Assembly (NCBI GenBank): GCA_023101885.1
Contig: JALPQD010000242.1
Span: forward strand, 2,161,277 to 2,225,276
DNA length: 64,000 bases
Direction: 5' to 3'
Origin: Typhlomys cinereus
Lineage: Eukaryota > Chordata > Mammalia > Rodentia > Platacanthomyidae
Part shown: one piece after another, positions 25,015 through 36,819 of the stretch
How positions within the stretch are numbered: position 1 is the first letter of the stretch
Layout of the letters: each line of letters starts with the position of its first letter
The notes under the pieces: model-generated
What the model saw: the letters and a program-made list of their open reading frames with translations, nothing else
Databases searched by the model: none
Told to the model about the DNA's origin: nothing
Position numbers and translations under genes: made by a program

Positions 25015-25280
25015 ATGTATATATGTATGTATAAATGCATCAGAGGGCACTATGTGTCCCTGTGGAGAACCAAGGGTGACTTCAAGAATCATCCTGGATT
25101 GCTTCTACCTTCTTTTTGCTTCACTTTGGGATTTCCCAGGCTCCTTACACCAGGGCCAGAAGGGCAAGCTGCTGCCCATTTCCACTTGGCATTTTTATGT
25201 GAGACCTGGGATCCCAACTCTGGACCTTCTGCTTGAGACTTGCAAGGCAGAGTCTTAACCCCTGAGGTGTCTCTCCAGCT

Positions 25281-25285
<5 letters not shown>
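25015..25285 (-). mobile_element. Older relative of the tRNA-derived SINE
   Basis: On plus it reads GGGCACTATGTGTCCCTGTG, then CAAGGGTGACTTC, CTTAACCCCTGAGG and CTCTCCAGC, the reverse complement of the older SINE form. A (TG)n tract at 25282-25319 follows directly. Divergence from the young copies suggests an older burst. Confidence 0.8.

Positions 25286-25319
<34 letters not shown>
25282..25319. repeat. (TG)n microsatellite
   Basis: Nineteen perfect TG units adjoining the older SINE to the left. Confidence 0.95.
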
Positions 25320-25321
<2 letters not shown>

Positions 25322-25469
25322 ATGTAAAAGTGAATAAGAAACTACCCAGGAGATACCTTATTCTTCATGCAAATATTAAAGATCGCTTGTAAAAATTTAG
25401 TACTATTAGTTATTCTACTCAGTCTGGAATTCTTTCATTGATAATTGCAATGCTGAATAGTTCATCTAT

Positions 25470-25925
25470 TGTTGTGGGGGGTCACTTTCTAGGAGTCTGT
25501 ATGTATTCAGGTTCTTGTGTTTGGAGTCGAAGACTGAAACCAGAGCACATATAGAGAATTAAAGTAGAGTTTATTAGCAGAAAGAATAGAACTCATGGAC
25601 TTCAGACATGGAATCTATGAGGGGCATGGAGCTGGACAAGAATTCATGGACTCCAGGGGCAGGCATATTTATACATTTAGGCAAGGGGGGGAGAAGAGAG
25701 AGAGAGAGAGACAGAGAGAGAGACAGACAGACAGAGAGAAATGACTTTAGCTCACTTTGGGGCCCAACCCAGTAGTTCTGGTGCCAGCGTCTGCTCAGGG
25801 CTTATCTGTAGAGAATCCATATCCTTTCATAAGCAAAGGGTTGGGTGAATTTGAGCACCTTATCTCTCTGGAGGACTGGAGTCAGTTCCTCCCTACTGGA
25901 GGACATCTTCTTCTAGGGGAAAACA
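25470..25925 (-). mobile_element. LTR family Y, copy 2
   Basis: It starts TGTTGTGGGGGGTCAC and has the same landmark order as copy 1, with a purine microsatellite (25686-25740) replacing part of the middle. It is a shortened relative. Confidence 0.55.
25686..25740. repeat. (GA)n/(GACA)n microsatellite
   Basis: GGGGGGAGAAGAGAG then GAGA and GACA units. Confidence 0.9.
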
Positions 25926-26021
25926 TTTAGGACTGTTGCTTCAATTATACACCAAGGGAATGCAAAGAAAATCCACACAGGCAGACAGGCAGATCATCCA
26001 GGCAAGAATGAAGGTTCCCAT

Positions 26022-26722
26022 TGTTACAGGGTCCCTTTGGGGTCTTTATGTGTCCAGGTTCTTGTGTTTGGGAATTGAAGATTGAAACCAGAACATGCCT
26101 AGAACTATTTATTATGGGATAGAAAGAATGGAATTCAGGTATATGGATCCCATAGAGGGGCAAGGAAAAGACGAAAAGGAACTCCTGGACTCCAGACATC
26201 AAGTCCCATGAGGGGCAAGGAAGCCAAAGATGGCTGCCAGGTCAGGATTATTTATGAGTCTAGGCAAACCCTGGGAAAGGTGACTTTTCCTCATTGGTTA
26301 ACTTCAATTTCTGCACACCTGATTGGAGCTTTTGAGTCTCTATATTTCATTGGTCTGTTCATATTGGGGCCCAACCCAATTGGTCTTATAGCTGATCTCT
26401 TGGTAGGGTTCATCTACAAAGAGAACTAATTTCCATATCCTTTCATGAACCAAGGGTTGGGAGAAGTTGGTGACTCTATCTCTGTGAAAGATAAGAATCT
26501 GTTCCTCCAGAAAAGGGGGGAGGGAGCAAGGAGATCCAGGGAGGGGTGGAGGGAGGGAGGGGAATGGGGTACCTATCAAGTTTGTATGAGTGGAAAAAAA
26601 GAATGTGTTCTTTCGGGATATTTCAGCAATAGGGGATGACCTAAGAAGACCTTCAGAGACCTTCCCGTATGTGGCTGCTCTAAAACTGCTTAATCATGGA
26701 ATCTGTGGAAATTATTTCAACA
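26022..26722 (-). mobile_element. LTR family Y, copy 3
   Basis: It starts TGTTACAGGGTCCC and ends near TTTCAACA. It carries all landmarks of the family in order. A purine-rich G stretch (26508-26572) interrupts the left part of its U3-like region. Confidence 0.58.
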
Positions 26723-26724
26723 GT

Positions 26725-27479
26725 CAGTTTTTATTTCGACTGTGAAGATGGTTGAGCCTTGGGGTTTTGTCGTTCTGGACAAACGTGATTGCCTCAGTCC
26801 ACATACTTTGGAACTGTATTGTGCTTGTCAAATGCTTGTTTAATTATTAAGTTGTCGGCCTGCCATGCACAAGCAAGGCTGCTCACATTCTCCAGACCTC
26901 AGGTTAGATGCTATATGTCGCAGAAGCATGTGACGTATCACAGACACTGTCATGAGCAACTTGCCTGTAATAAGTTGTCAGTACATGTTTTTAAATAGGA
27001 GTGTAAAGAACCACGCCTTCAAAATTATGATTGTTAATTTTCATCACAAAGACCGTGTCCATCAAATTTACATTAACAAAACCCAGAAAAACGTAATGCT
27101 CCTATTTTAGTCTTTGAAGTTATGCATACAACTTTTTAAAAGAACTTGTAATAACGCTGGAGTTTGAACCTTTGCATTATACAGACTATGTGCTACCTGC
27201 TCTGGCTGGACTCGTCCAACACTCAGGTCTGAAAAGGCGGGCTTTTTATGACAGTTTGGTGGGGTGCAAGCGAAGGACATTCTGTAACTTCATTTTGCCC
27301 TGGTATCTATCTTACAATGGTTACACCAGCATCATATGTGTGAAAAGCAAAGGGTGTAGCTAATTTACATCGCCAACTTAGTTCCCATGGGTTGGGTAGT
27401 AACCAAAGCGAAGTGAACAGCGGTGAACAGCTGGAGGCGGCTGTGCTTATCGCGAATCTGCACAGTCTAAGCCCACTGT
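26725..27479. other. Upstream flank of OSBPL1A CpG island
   Basis: AT-rich, apparently unique DNA leading to the island; nothing else seen. Confidence 0.5.
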
Positions 27480-28390
27480 TGTTTCGCCCGGCTCAGGGGC
27501 ATCCTGCAGACAGGGTCCACCCTTCTGGAGCCTGGGAGGGCGGTGGGCGGGGCGCGCAGGAACCGCCCCTCGCGGAAGGGTCTGCTGGGATGCGGCCGGC
27601 GGAGCTGTCCCGCTGGACCCCGGCGAGCTGTGGGCGTGGCTTTTTGGGGGCGTGGTCCAGAGCGCGGGTCACGTGTCTGGCCGGGTGCCAACAATTCTGG
27701 CGGGCGCGCGCGTTCCCAGGGCCGGCGGCGGGGAGGGCCGGTGTCGCTGCGAAGCCGCCCCGACTCCAGTTCCGCCGCTTCCGCGCTCCGGAACCCCGGG
27801 GTGGCTTCGAGGAGCGCCGGCCCGGGTCGGTGACGCCGGCCGCCTCGACGTGGGTCGCGCGGACGCCGAGCCTTGGGTGGGCGTCGCCTGGAAAGCTCCG
27901 GGAGGCCCCGGGAGCGGGTAGGTCAGCGCTTCCCGCCGAGCCCGCGGCGTGCGTGCGGGCGCCGGGGGTGTGTCCGCGTCGGGGCGGCGGGCGGGCGGGC
28001 GGGCGCGCGGCTCCCGGGCGCCTGGAACCGGTTGGGAGGCAGCGGGGAAGGAAGGGGGTCGTGGATCGCCGTGCGCCGGGGCGTCTGCGGGAGCCGCGGT
28101 GGCCCCCGCCGCGGTCCGTGGCGCTCTCCCCGGAGCAGCGATTCACGATGGAAGTCACGCGCCGGGCATGTGACCGATTCCGCGGGGTCGCCTCCGCTCT
28201 TGTGCCAAAAGACGGGGAGGTAGCGCCGGTTGATCGATCACAGCCCGTCGGGAAACCGGGAGCCCGTCGCCTGACGCGCTGCCGCCACCCGCGGGACGCG
28301 CCCCTCAGGGTGCCGGCTGAGTCTGCAGGTGCCAGGCTGGTTCCACGGATTGCGAAGTGGGGTTGCTGAGGCCCCCGTAGCCCTCTGGGG
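27480..28390 (+). promoter_or_regulatory. OSBPL1A: OSBPL1A promoter CpG island, probable noncoding exon 1
   Basis: This island of about 900 bp is highly CpG-rich, with GGGCGGGG Sp1-type boxes (27545-27552 region) and GC runs. It lies about 11.5 kb upstream of the exon with the OSBPL1A ATG, and that exon opens with an acceptor and only 7 nt of 5'UTR. A noncoding first exon must therefore lie upstream, and this is the only CpG island in position. One plausible donor is GCGG|GTAGGT (GT at 27918-27919); others exist, so exon limits are not assigned. Long open frames occur here on both strands (325-330 codons) but reflect lack of stops in GC-rich DNA. Confidence 0.72.
27666..27677 (+). promoter_or_regulatory. 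E-box GTCACGTG in OSBPL1A CpG island
   Basis: The sequence GGGTCACGTGTC contains the 8-bp core GTCACGTG bound by USF and by MiT/TFE factors (TFEB, MITF; CLEAR-like). A related M-box CATGTGAC (reverse GTCACATG) lies at 28167-28174 in the same island. Binding is not shown by sequence alone. Confidence 0.5.
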
Positions 28391-29169
28391 TCGGCTCGGG
28401 TCGTGCAGTTAAAACCAGCTTTGCAAACCAGGGATGTGCTTTTCTTGAAAAAGCGATCAGTGCAGCCCTGTGGTGGATCCATCATCCATGTGCTTATTAT
28501 AGTTTGTGTTAGTTTCCTTTTCGCATGTGACTTGCTTTGAGGCTTCCCTGTTCACATTGTAACTCTTGTGAGTTTTTTCCCCCTGTCCGCTGAGGTTGAT
28601 AAAAAGTCTGAATCTCGCAGCTGAAAGGGGGAGGCCTTGTCATTACAGAATCGCTACAAAATCGTTAGTCTTTTGATTCCCTAATTGTAAACTGATGCAA
28701 CCTACTGGGGCAAATTGATGGTGACATTCACTTTTAAAATAATGTCTGTAGCTCTTCCCGGAGTTAGAGGAACTCCCACCGCTTGGGGCAGCTGATCATC
28801 AGAATAGGATTTAACTGCCGGAAACTAAGTCAATTTAGCTTGAAATCGTATTTCAGCGTGCGGTTTTATCAGCGTCCTTTATGGGATGACACTAAGTATT
28901 CATTGTGAAGCTACAGGAATTAGCAGCTGGAGGCTGAACCTTTTTGCTCACTTTGGGAATTCAGATCAGCCAGGTAGTATTTCTCTGAACACACTCTTTG
29001 TGTGTTCCTTTAAAGGGAAATAACCATTACTGAAGGAAGTAAAAATGATACATCTCTTTTGAGGAATAGTGCGGTGCAGTGTCTAAGTGACCCAATTTCT
29101 TCTTCTTCTTTTTTTTTTTTTAATTAGAGGAAGCTGTGTATTGGATTGTAATTTTCATTTAGAGTTTTG

Positions 29170-29275
29170 TTGCAGTTTTTGCTCTTTTGAGACAAGGTCT
29201 GTGTAACCTCCTCCTGCCTCAGCTCTTAAGTGCTGGGATTAGAGGCATGCTCTTCTGCGCTGGCTGGAGGTACAC
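29170..29275 (-). mobile_element. B1-like SINE, antisense
   Basis: TTTTGAGACAAGGTCTGTG, CCTCCTGCCTCAGCTC and GTGCTGGGATTAGAGGC are the reverse complement of B1. Confidence 0.7.
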
Positions 29276-29799
29276 CTTCTTAAGCACTCACTGAAGAAAG
29301 TTGGAAAGTGGAAGTCAACACGTAAAGCAGAAGGAATGAGATTATCTCTGCTTGTGAGAAATCTGAATTGCTTGGAACCTTGGCAATTCTTTGAGTTGGT
29401 TTGATGGCAGTCAGAAATTTGTGGATAAATTCCTTGCAGTTCCTAGGGGTGTGTCGGTTTTGAAGAATTGTCCTGTTGGTATATTACGACTCATGGAGTT
29501 AAAGATGCTGTCATGTGGTCTTTACGGGATAATTACTTGCAAGTAGATGGTTGTAACTTCAGGCTTGTTGCCGTTTTCCTGCCTTGGTTTCTCCCTGCAG
29601 CACTCTATTGGTGCTGTCAGTGCCCAGGGGCTGGAAGAGGTGGCACCTAAGAAACAGAGCATTTCCTTGATCATTTGCTTTCTGTGAGTTCCCTTATTCA
29701 TCAGCCCACAAGAAGGAAAGTCATGCAGGACTGGGTTCTTCCCTCAGCATGAGGCAAAGGAAAGTGAACTACACCCACTCCTTTAGTTTCTCTTTCAAA

Positions 29800-29895
29800 G
29801 CAGCCATGGTGGCACATGCCTGCTGGAATCCTGAGGATGGGGGATCTCTGGAGTCGGGATTAGAGGCCACCTGGGCACCATCGCCAGGCCATGTC
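29800..29895 (+). mobile_element. B1-like SINE
   Basis: CAGCCATGGTGGCACATGCC, TGGAATCCTGAGGATGGGG and GAGGCCACCTGGGCACC match B1. Confidence 0.65.
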
Positions 29896-30393
29896 CTAAA
29901 AAACATTGCTCTTTAAAGAGGAACTTCTGTGATTTTAATGCAGTTTGCAAGATGATATTTAAGTGCAAAATAATCCAAGTGGGAACATTTTGAATTCATC
30001 TTGCATAAAGTTTAAGGAACCTTATTAAAAGCTAATAATCCATCAATTTCCTTGTTTTTTTTTTTTAATTAGTAAAATAATGTATCTACTTTGAGCCATC
30101 TGTTTCCTTGTGTCTATAGATAGACCCAGGTGTTTTGGAACTGGCTGACTAGAGTTCAGACTCCTGTTTGCAATTCATATCCAGGTGCATGTAGGGTTCC
30201 TCCCGAGTTGTCGAAGCAAATGAAAGGGCACCACCCAAAGTTTAAACAGTTTTGGAAAGGAAAGCCTCGATGCTTGTTTGCCTTTTTCCAAACATTCAAC
30301 CTGCCTGGTGAACATAGATAAAACCAGACAGGGTTGGTCCTTCAATTGTGAGGTATGACTAGAATAAATAACAGACGGAAGGTCCATGAGGCT

Positions 30394-30585
30394 GTTTGAG
30401 CCGGCGAAGTGGATAAAGAAGCCTGTATGCAAACCTGGTGATCTGAGTTCAATCCCCGAGCCCACCTGGTGAAAGGAGAGAATCGACTTCAAACTTTCTT
30501 AAGTTGTTCCCTGGCCTCCACAGGCTGCTGTGACACTTGTGTGTACCTGCTTTTTCCTCTTTCAAATAAAATGCCAAAAAAAAAA
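30394..30585 (+). mobile_element. B2/B3-like SINE
   Basis: A tRNA-like head (GCCGGCGAAGTGGATAAAGA, GATCTGAGTTCAATCCCCG) is followed by GGCCTCCACAGGCTGCTGTG and CAAATAAAATGCC with an A tail. It is distinct from the young family. Confidence 0.62.
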
Positions 30586-31510
30586 GGGTAAGGTTCACGT
30601 CAGCTTTTCAGTGGGCGAGAGCCTGCAGCTCGGAGCTGTCTTCTGTCTTCTGGAGGAGCATTGTATCTTTGTTATGATGCGGGCATAACTGACAGAAAAA
30701 AAAGTTCCGTTAAGTGAAAAAACAATTCGATTTTTAACTATATAACTCAAAACCACAGAGGCAAAGACTTCCCAAATGTTCTTGTAAGTCGCTCTTTTTT
30801 TCTTGGTTGGCTGTGGTTTATTTATTTAAAAAGCTTAAAATTCAGGTTTATCTCAGTTCTCATGCAGGAGCCGTGGTTGGAATCAGTGGCATTTGGTGAT
30901 CTTGATGGCACAGCGAGCTGTGTTGTGTTCCTCATCCCTGGCTTGACAGTCGAGACTCTGGCTTGGCTGTGGCTCTGCCGACAGACACACACATAGCAAG
31001 TAACTTTACTGTTATGCTTTTAAAGTTTTCCAGTTATGCTTTATACTGAAAAGCATATGTCAATGTTTGATCAGATAGAAATTGGCCAACGCCAATTTTC
31101 TAAATCAAGAAAAAATGCTGCAGGTATGTTTGTGTGTGCGTGTGTGTGATGCACAGCTACATGTGGTGGCTGGTGGTCTTAATGATGGTGTGCTAGTTGG
31201 GGCTGAGGAGCCTCAGAGCGCAGGTCTTATCCTCATTGTGGCTTAGCTTTAAGTTTTGATACTGGTGTTAATAGAATATGACTGGTAGAAAAACACCATC
31301 CAACACTTAACCACTTTGGATTGCAGAGCTAAATACAGTTTTCTTAAAGAGTTGATGACTTTGTTTATGAAGTGTACGTATTTGTTTAAAATTCACTTTT
31401 TTTCCTCACTATTCAAATCCCTAGTACAGTGGATCTAAAATACCGTGTGGATAACATAAATGTCTAGTGTAAAATCAGTATCTACAGATTTTGGGTTTAA
31501 ATCCAGGTCA

Positions 31511-31774
31511 TGGGGCTGGAGAGGTGGCTCAGTGGTTAAGCCTCTGCCTTGCAGGCGGAAGGTCCTGAGTTCGGATCCTAGACCCCACGTATAGACGCCA
31601 GGCAGAAGTGGGGGCGGCCTGGGTTTCTGGTCCTGGTAGGGCGGAGCCTGTGAATCCCGGGGCAGAGTAAACAAGGAGGAGGTGGAGACATCCATGGTGG
31701 TTCCCGAATTTGCCTGTGGTTCTGCATACACACATGCGCGTGCGCGCACGCACAATTGAATAAATAATAAAAAA
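31511..31774 (+). mobile_element. Young tRNA-derived SINE, copy 4
   Basis: A full-length element with long body and a short CA/GC tract. The flanking duplication TAAATCCAGRTCA (31498-31510 and 31775-31787) differs at one base. It lies in OSBPL1A intron 1, sense orientation. Confidence 0.92.
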
Positions 31775-32184
31775 TAAATCCAGATCAGGTCCCATCAAGC
31801 ACGTCTGTTGCCTCAGAGCCACTGGCCCTGGACCTTCAAAATACTACAAATCACAACATAATTGACTTTGATCGCGTTTTGGATAACAAGGCTTCCTAAC
31901 CTTCTGCAGAGTTTGTTTTGTTAACAAATTCTAACTAATTAAACAGTTCTCCCGTGCTCTTTTCTCAATCACGGGCAGCTGTTACCTTGGCACTTGGAGC
32001 AGGGCATCCTTTACACCACCTGCCTGTGGTTTTCCTACTGCAGCCTCCTGATGTTGCGATTGTGGGTGCGTACGTATCATGGCACCTACCAGTTTCCTAT
32101 CTGAATCCAGCTCCTGTAGCTGTGGGGTGTAAGTGGAGTCACCCAGTCCCTGCCCCTTTATGTCACGTACCCTGCTCAAGGTTT

Positions 32185-32362
32185 ATACGTGTTCCAGCAT
32201 GTGTCAGAATGTCTGAAGATTATATCGTCCTGCATGTGCTCACCACAGTTTGTTTTCCTGTTCCTCTGTCTGTGGGCATTTGGATATCGTCCCTCTTGGG
32301 GATTTTCTGAATAAAATGCTATGTATGTGAATACAAGTATCTGTTTGCTTCCCCTTCAGTTT
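32185..32362 (-). mobile_element. Possible old L1 3'-end fragment
   Basis: GTGGGCATTTGGATATCGTCC, TTTTCTGAATAAAATGCTATG and CAAGTATCTGTTTGCTTCCCC resemble, in degraded form, the antisense 3' end of ancient mammalian L1. Assignment is tentative. Confidence 0.35.
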
Positions 32363-32654
32363 TTTGGTAGCATTCCCAAGCGTCTGGGTTGGTAGAGGCT
32401 GGTGGTCTATGATGCTAACACACTTCAGCAAGTTTCACATGATCATCACAAGAATGTTTGCTCAGACACTGAGGCAGACAGTGAATTGTAACCCAAGCTA
32501 ATTTCACTCAGGATCTGTAACATTCCAACTCTATATGCCACACAATTCTAATCTGTCAGCCTTGTGGATGGAATCTTTAACATAGACACAGGTGGTTTTT
32601 TGTTTGTTTTTTGTTTTTTGAATGAGTGCTCAAACTGTTAAAAGCTAGTCTCTT

Positions 32655-32752
32655 TTTAAAGTTTTCCAGACAGGACAGGTCCCATGTAGCCAAGGCTAAC
32701 TTTGAACTCCTGATCCTCCTGCCTCTCAGGTGCTGGATTGACAGGCTGGAGA
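32655..32752 (-). mobile_element. B1-like SINE, antisense
   Basis: CATGTAGCCAAGGCTAACTT, GAACTCCTGATCCTCCTGCC and GGTGCTGGATTGACAGGC are antisense B1 landmarks. Confidence 0.68.
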
Positions 32753-33504
32753 GCCAGGCTCATCATATAAAGTCTTCAAGAAATAATACTAATTCCTCTT
32801 GTATGCGAGGGCCAGAAGACAGCCATGTCGGGTCCTCTTCTGCCACCACCTGGGTTCCGGGACAAGCTCAGGTTTCAGGTTTGGCAGCAAGCACCTGATC
32901 CACAGAGCCGTTGCCACACTCGAGTTGCCTGATTTCCTGCGGACATTTCCTTCCTCCAGTCCCTCAGGATCCCAGCCTTCTGGGAAGGTCTTCTGGTGAA
33001 GACCAGAATCCTCTGGCTTCTGCGCCTGTGGCGTCATCTCCACCGTTCTGTCTGTCTGTCCGTCCAAGCTGGAGCAGGTGCTCCTGATGGCCTGCAGCTT
33101 GCTTGCTTAAGCATCAGCTTACACTTCCCCTCCCGCCCTGCAGGGGGCTCACAGCTTCCCTGTCCGTGGAGTCCACACCCCTTGTCCAATGCTGTGCCTG
33201 ACATGTGAGCCTGTGAGTCTGAGCATGGGAGCTTCTGAGTGTGGGAGCTGTTACTGCTTCTGGAGGCCCCTGTGACACCTTCTCCCAGCAGCATGTCATT
33301 TGTGGACACTTGAGACGGCATTTGTGGCACACATTCTAGTCCAGCTTCAATACCTAAGAGCCAAGTGTTGGTCCCTAGTTTGCTCCCTAGACATTTGATT
33401 TTGTTCTTGGAGCGCATTGGGTGGAAAGAAAAAATTGATTTCCGGTTGTGCTCTCACCTCCTGTGATGTGTGTGAGTTCTCAATAAGTTAAACAACTGAT
33501 TAGC

Positions 33505-33705
33505 TTTTCGACACAGGATCTGTAGCCTAGGCTGGGTTCAAATTCCCTGTGTAGCTGAGAATGACCTTCAGAACGCACTCTGCGCCCAGTGCTGGATCAC
33601 AGAGGGGACTCCACCCTGGGCTGCACGAGGTGCTGAGACTGAGCTCAGGTCTTTGTGCCAGATAGACAAGCATTCTACTGACCGGACTTCATCCCTAGTC
33701 CTAGG
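33505..33705 (-). mobile_element. B4-like composite SINE, antisense
   Basis: B1-like antisense (CAGGATCTGTAGCCTAGGCTGG, GCCCAGTGCTGGATCACAGAG) is followed by an ID-like antisense part (GAGCTCAGGTCTTTGTGCC, CATCCCTAGTC). Confidence 0.65.
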
Positions 33706-33744
33706 TAAGACTAGTTATTATACAGGAGCATTTCTCTTTGCATT

Positions 33745-34015
33745 TTCATGCACATGTGGTATATGTGACTGTGTGGGTGCATGCATGTGGTAAATGTGGT
33801 TGTATTTATGTGCGTGGTATATATGACTGTATAGCATGTGGTATGTATTACTGTGTGTATTTATATGTGTGGTATATGTGACTGTGTAACATGATATATG
33901 TGACTGCTGTATTTGTATATGTGGTATACGGTGACTGTATATTTGTGTTTGTATATGTGACTCTGTAGCATGTGGTATATGTGACTCTGTATTTGTCTAT
34001 GTGCTGTAGTTACAT
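33745..34015. repeat. Degenerate TATGTGACTGT-type minisatellite
   Basis: Repeated phrases GTGGTATATGTGACTGTGT, GTATTTGTATATGTG and TAGCATGTGGTATATGTG recur at irregular spacing of about 20-40 bp. Confidence 0.8.
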
Positions 34016-34023
34016 GCAAATAC

Positions 34024-34292
34024 GTGAGCGCATTCATGTGCATTTGTGCAGAGGCCCGAGGCCTGGGGTATGAGGAGTCGTCGTCATTTGCTCTTCCACT
34101 GTGTTCTTTTGAGGCTGAGTCTCCATTCAACCCCGATCTCCCTCATAGGGATAGTCTGCCTACCCAGCTGGCTCTGAGTCCCAGTGTCTGCCTCCCATTG
34201 CTGGCGTCTACCCAACGTGGGTGGACATCTGAACTGGGGTCCTTCTGCTAGTGCAACGAGCACTTCAACTGCTGAGTCCTCTCCCCAGCCCT
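34024..34292 (-). mobile_element. tRNA/7SL-related SINE, antisense
   Basis: GCAGAGGCCCGAGGCCTGGG starts a rodent-type composite, ending with an antisense tRNA-like head (GAACTGGGGTCCTTCTGC, CAACTGCTGAGTCCTCTCC, CCAGCCC). Subfamily not recognised. Confidence 0.55.
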
Positions 34293-34786
34293 GAAGATTT
34301 TTGTTTTTTAATTTCCCTGAGGCCTGTTGTGGTGAAGATCCAAGAATCGTGTTAGTAGAAAACCTGTAGCTTGCCTGCAGATACTTCGTGTGTCCATGAA
34401 CATGGAAAAAATGTGAAATGAAATTTGTGAGATTCTGCGAGTCTTGACTTCAGTCCTTGGTTATTCTGCTTATTTACTGAAAACATGTGCAGTCATCTGA
34501 TCAAATGCCTGCTTACTCGATACTCCACCTTGAAAGCCGACAGCCATTTACATTTGCCTGTGACAAGGAAATATCTTTATATTGTAGAAAATTAGAAACT
34601 GCAGCTCACAGAAAAGGCATTTAGGGCTAAGCATGCGGCTTAGCATTTGCATCATGTGTGGATTATGTATGTGTTCAGAACCCAGCATGGCAGAGGAAAA
34701 CCGCCCCCCTCAAAATAAATAAAATCATAAAAATTTCATCACAGGACTGCTGTACTAGTTACAGGTGTCACTTGACAATTGAGACA

Positions 34787-34995
34787 CCGCCTCTGGCGAC
34801 ACTTGAAAATATTAGTCTAGGCAAGCGCTGAGCATGTCTGTGGGAAATAATCTCCTGCCATGGGAAGATCCAGCCCATAGTGTGTGGGGTCGTTCCCTGA
34901 GCAGAGGATGAGAGAGGGTTGGAAACTGGCCGAGTGACAGGCTGCTCTTCCTCGGCTTTCCTATGTTGCTGTTTCCCTCAGCCCCTGACAAGAAT
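34787..34995 (+). mobile_element. MaLR-like LTR fragment
   Basis: GGGAAGATCCAGCCCATAGTG and GGTCGTTCCCTGAGCAGAGG parallel the element at 1186-1524. Confidence 0.5.
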
Positions 34996-35404
34996 GCTCA
35001 CGGGTCTAATGCTAAAAACTAGATGTGTTTCTAATATGGCATAGGAAAATTAATATGTCAAGAAAAGAATTAAAAATAGTTGTGGACTGTAGCCAGAAAT
35101 TGTAAACCAAAAGTACACCCCCTGTTCTTTTAAATGATGTGTGTCTTTGCTTTGATTCATTCAGCAGCTGGAAGATGAAACTAACACAGCTACTCACTGT
35201 TATCCTGATGGTTTTCTCCAGCTGTCTCTGAATGCAGGGAACATACGTAGAGAATATCTCTGCCACATAATGTGTACTAGCAATGAAGTTATCTGACTTG
35301 ATGTTGCAATGCTAGTTTTAGAATTTCTGTGTGAGTGTGTGTGTGTGTGTGCCTGCCTGGCTGGCTATCTGCATGTGCATGTGTAAGCGAGGCCTGAGGT
35401 CAGT

Positions 35405-35650
35405 GTTTGGCGTCTTGCTTGGCTGCTCTCTGGTTTATTTTTGAGACACGGTCTGCCACTGAACTTGGAACTCTCCTGACTACCACTATCACAACATGGG
35501 TCGTCACAGCCAGATTTTTTTTTTCTTTTCCTTTTTAAAGCCTGGATTCTGTGAACTCAAACTTAGGACCTCATCCTTGAGCGGAAAGCACGTTAGGATC
35601 TCTTCCTTGTGCAGAAAGCACATTACCAACTGAGCCATCTTCAGCCCTTG
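35405..35650 (-). mobile_element. B4-like composite SINE, antisense, with partial duplication
   Basis: B1-like antisense (TTTTTGAGACACGGTCTGCC) is followed by an ID-like antisense part in which a segment ATCYYTTGAGC/TGTGCRGAAAGCAC occurs twice (about 35568-35595 and 35598-35625). It ends CAACTGAGCCATCTTCAGCCC. Confidence 0.6.
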
Positions 35651-36819
35651 GGCGTTTTTAATGGTTTTGTGATCATTTATGCACATGAACCACTCTTTTT
35701 TTTACTTGTAATGCTCCAAGGAACATAAGTGTAGTCAAAATCTTGACGTGATTAGTGTAGTTTCAAATAAGTGTAGTTTCAAAATTAGTGAAATATTTCA
35801 ATAAGTGGTCCCAGGTGATGAAGGAGAGGCGGTTACTGCCACAGGTGTTTGGCCAGCTGTGAGAGGGCACACACCAGGGGCGCTGCTAGAGGGCACACCA
35901 GGGGCGCTGTTGGAACCAGGGAAATCCTCTGAGAACATGTCTGTGAAGGGCGGTCTGGGTTTGTCTGCTAGCTAGAGCTGTCAGAAGAAGTGCACAAGCC
36001 AGGCCAGGTGAGCTGAGAACGATCTGGCCAGGTGTGCTTCCTGCTAGTGCTGAAGAAGCTTTTGGAAAGGGCCATTGGATGAGTCATTTCTGCCGCTGAG
36101 CCAGGAGGGAGGGCGCCTCTGCTTCTCCCGCACAGCTGGAAGCCAAAGCTCTGGGGAGGTGAGGGGGATGTGGGCTCAGCCCACCTTCCAGACACACCTA
36201 GTACAGACAAGATGCAGGTCAGGAACGCGCGCCATCGAAGCTACTGCCCTTCACAGGTTGGGGCCCCTTCTGCCCCTTTCCTGTACCTGCATCTTCCTCT
36301 CCTGTGAAATCAAAGCTGTACCCCATTGGTTTTCTAAGGAATGAGGTGCAGGAAGTCATGTTTTGGCCGGCGTGTCTAGAAAGGCCGAATACAAGAATGT
36401 GCTCGTGTCAGGCCTGGCTTAATCCCCACCACCACCTCCAGTCTAACCCGCAGCCAGTCTTCATTTCACCCATGCTTTGATTAGCTAGTTACAGAATTTG
36501 CGATTAAAAATCACTTTCCTTCGAAATTTTTGGGGTATTTTTTCTTAGTTGCTTGTGTTGTAGTTGAAAGTTAGTTGTTGTTTTTTTTTTTCTTGTTTAC
36601 TACCTGGTTCTCAGAGAATTTTCTTTGAACTTAGAGAATTTTTTTTGTTTTTGCTTCCAAAGTTCTAGGGTTAGGGTAATAGGGTATGGCGGGATCTCTT
36701 TCACCTGTGGACAGAGATTTCCTAGATTCGCTCAGTTCTCAGCTGACCTTTCAACTCTTGAGTTTGTCTTCCCTTCCTGGTTGACAATCATTTGGTGTTC
36801 TACCTCCAGGTACCTTTCA

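Noticed and set aside
27392..28485. Open frames of 325 and 330 codons on opposite strands
   Set aside because: They lie in a CpG island where stop codons are rare, have low-complexity Arg/Gly/Pro/Ala composition and no domain. The region is better explained as the OSBPL1A promoter.
36663..36690. Telomere-like GGGTTAGGGTAATAGGG
   Set aside because: Only two TTAGGG-type units, the next degenerate. Too short for an interstitial telomeric sequence.
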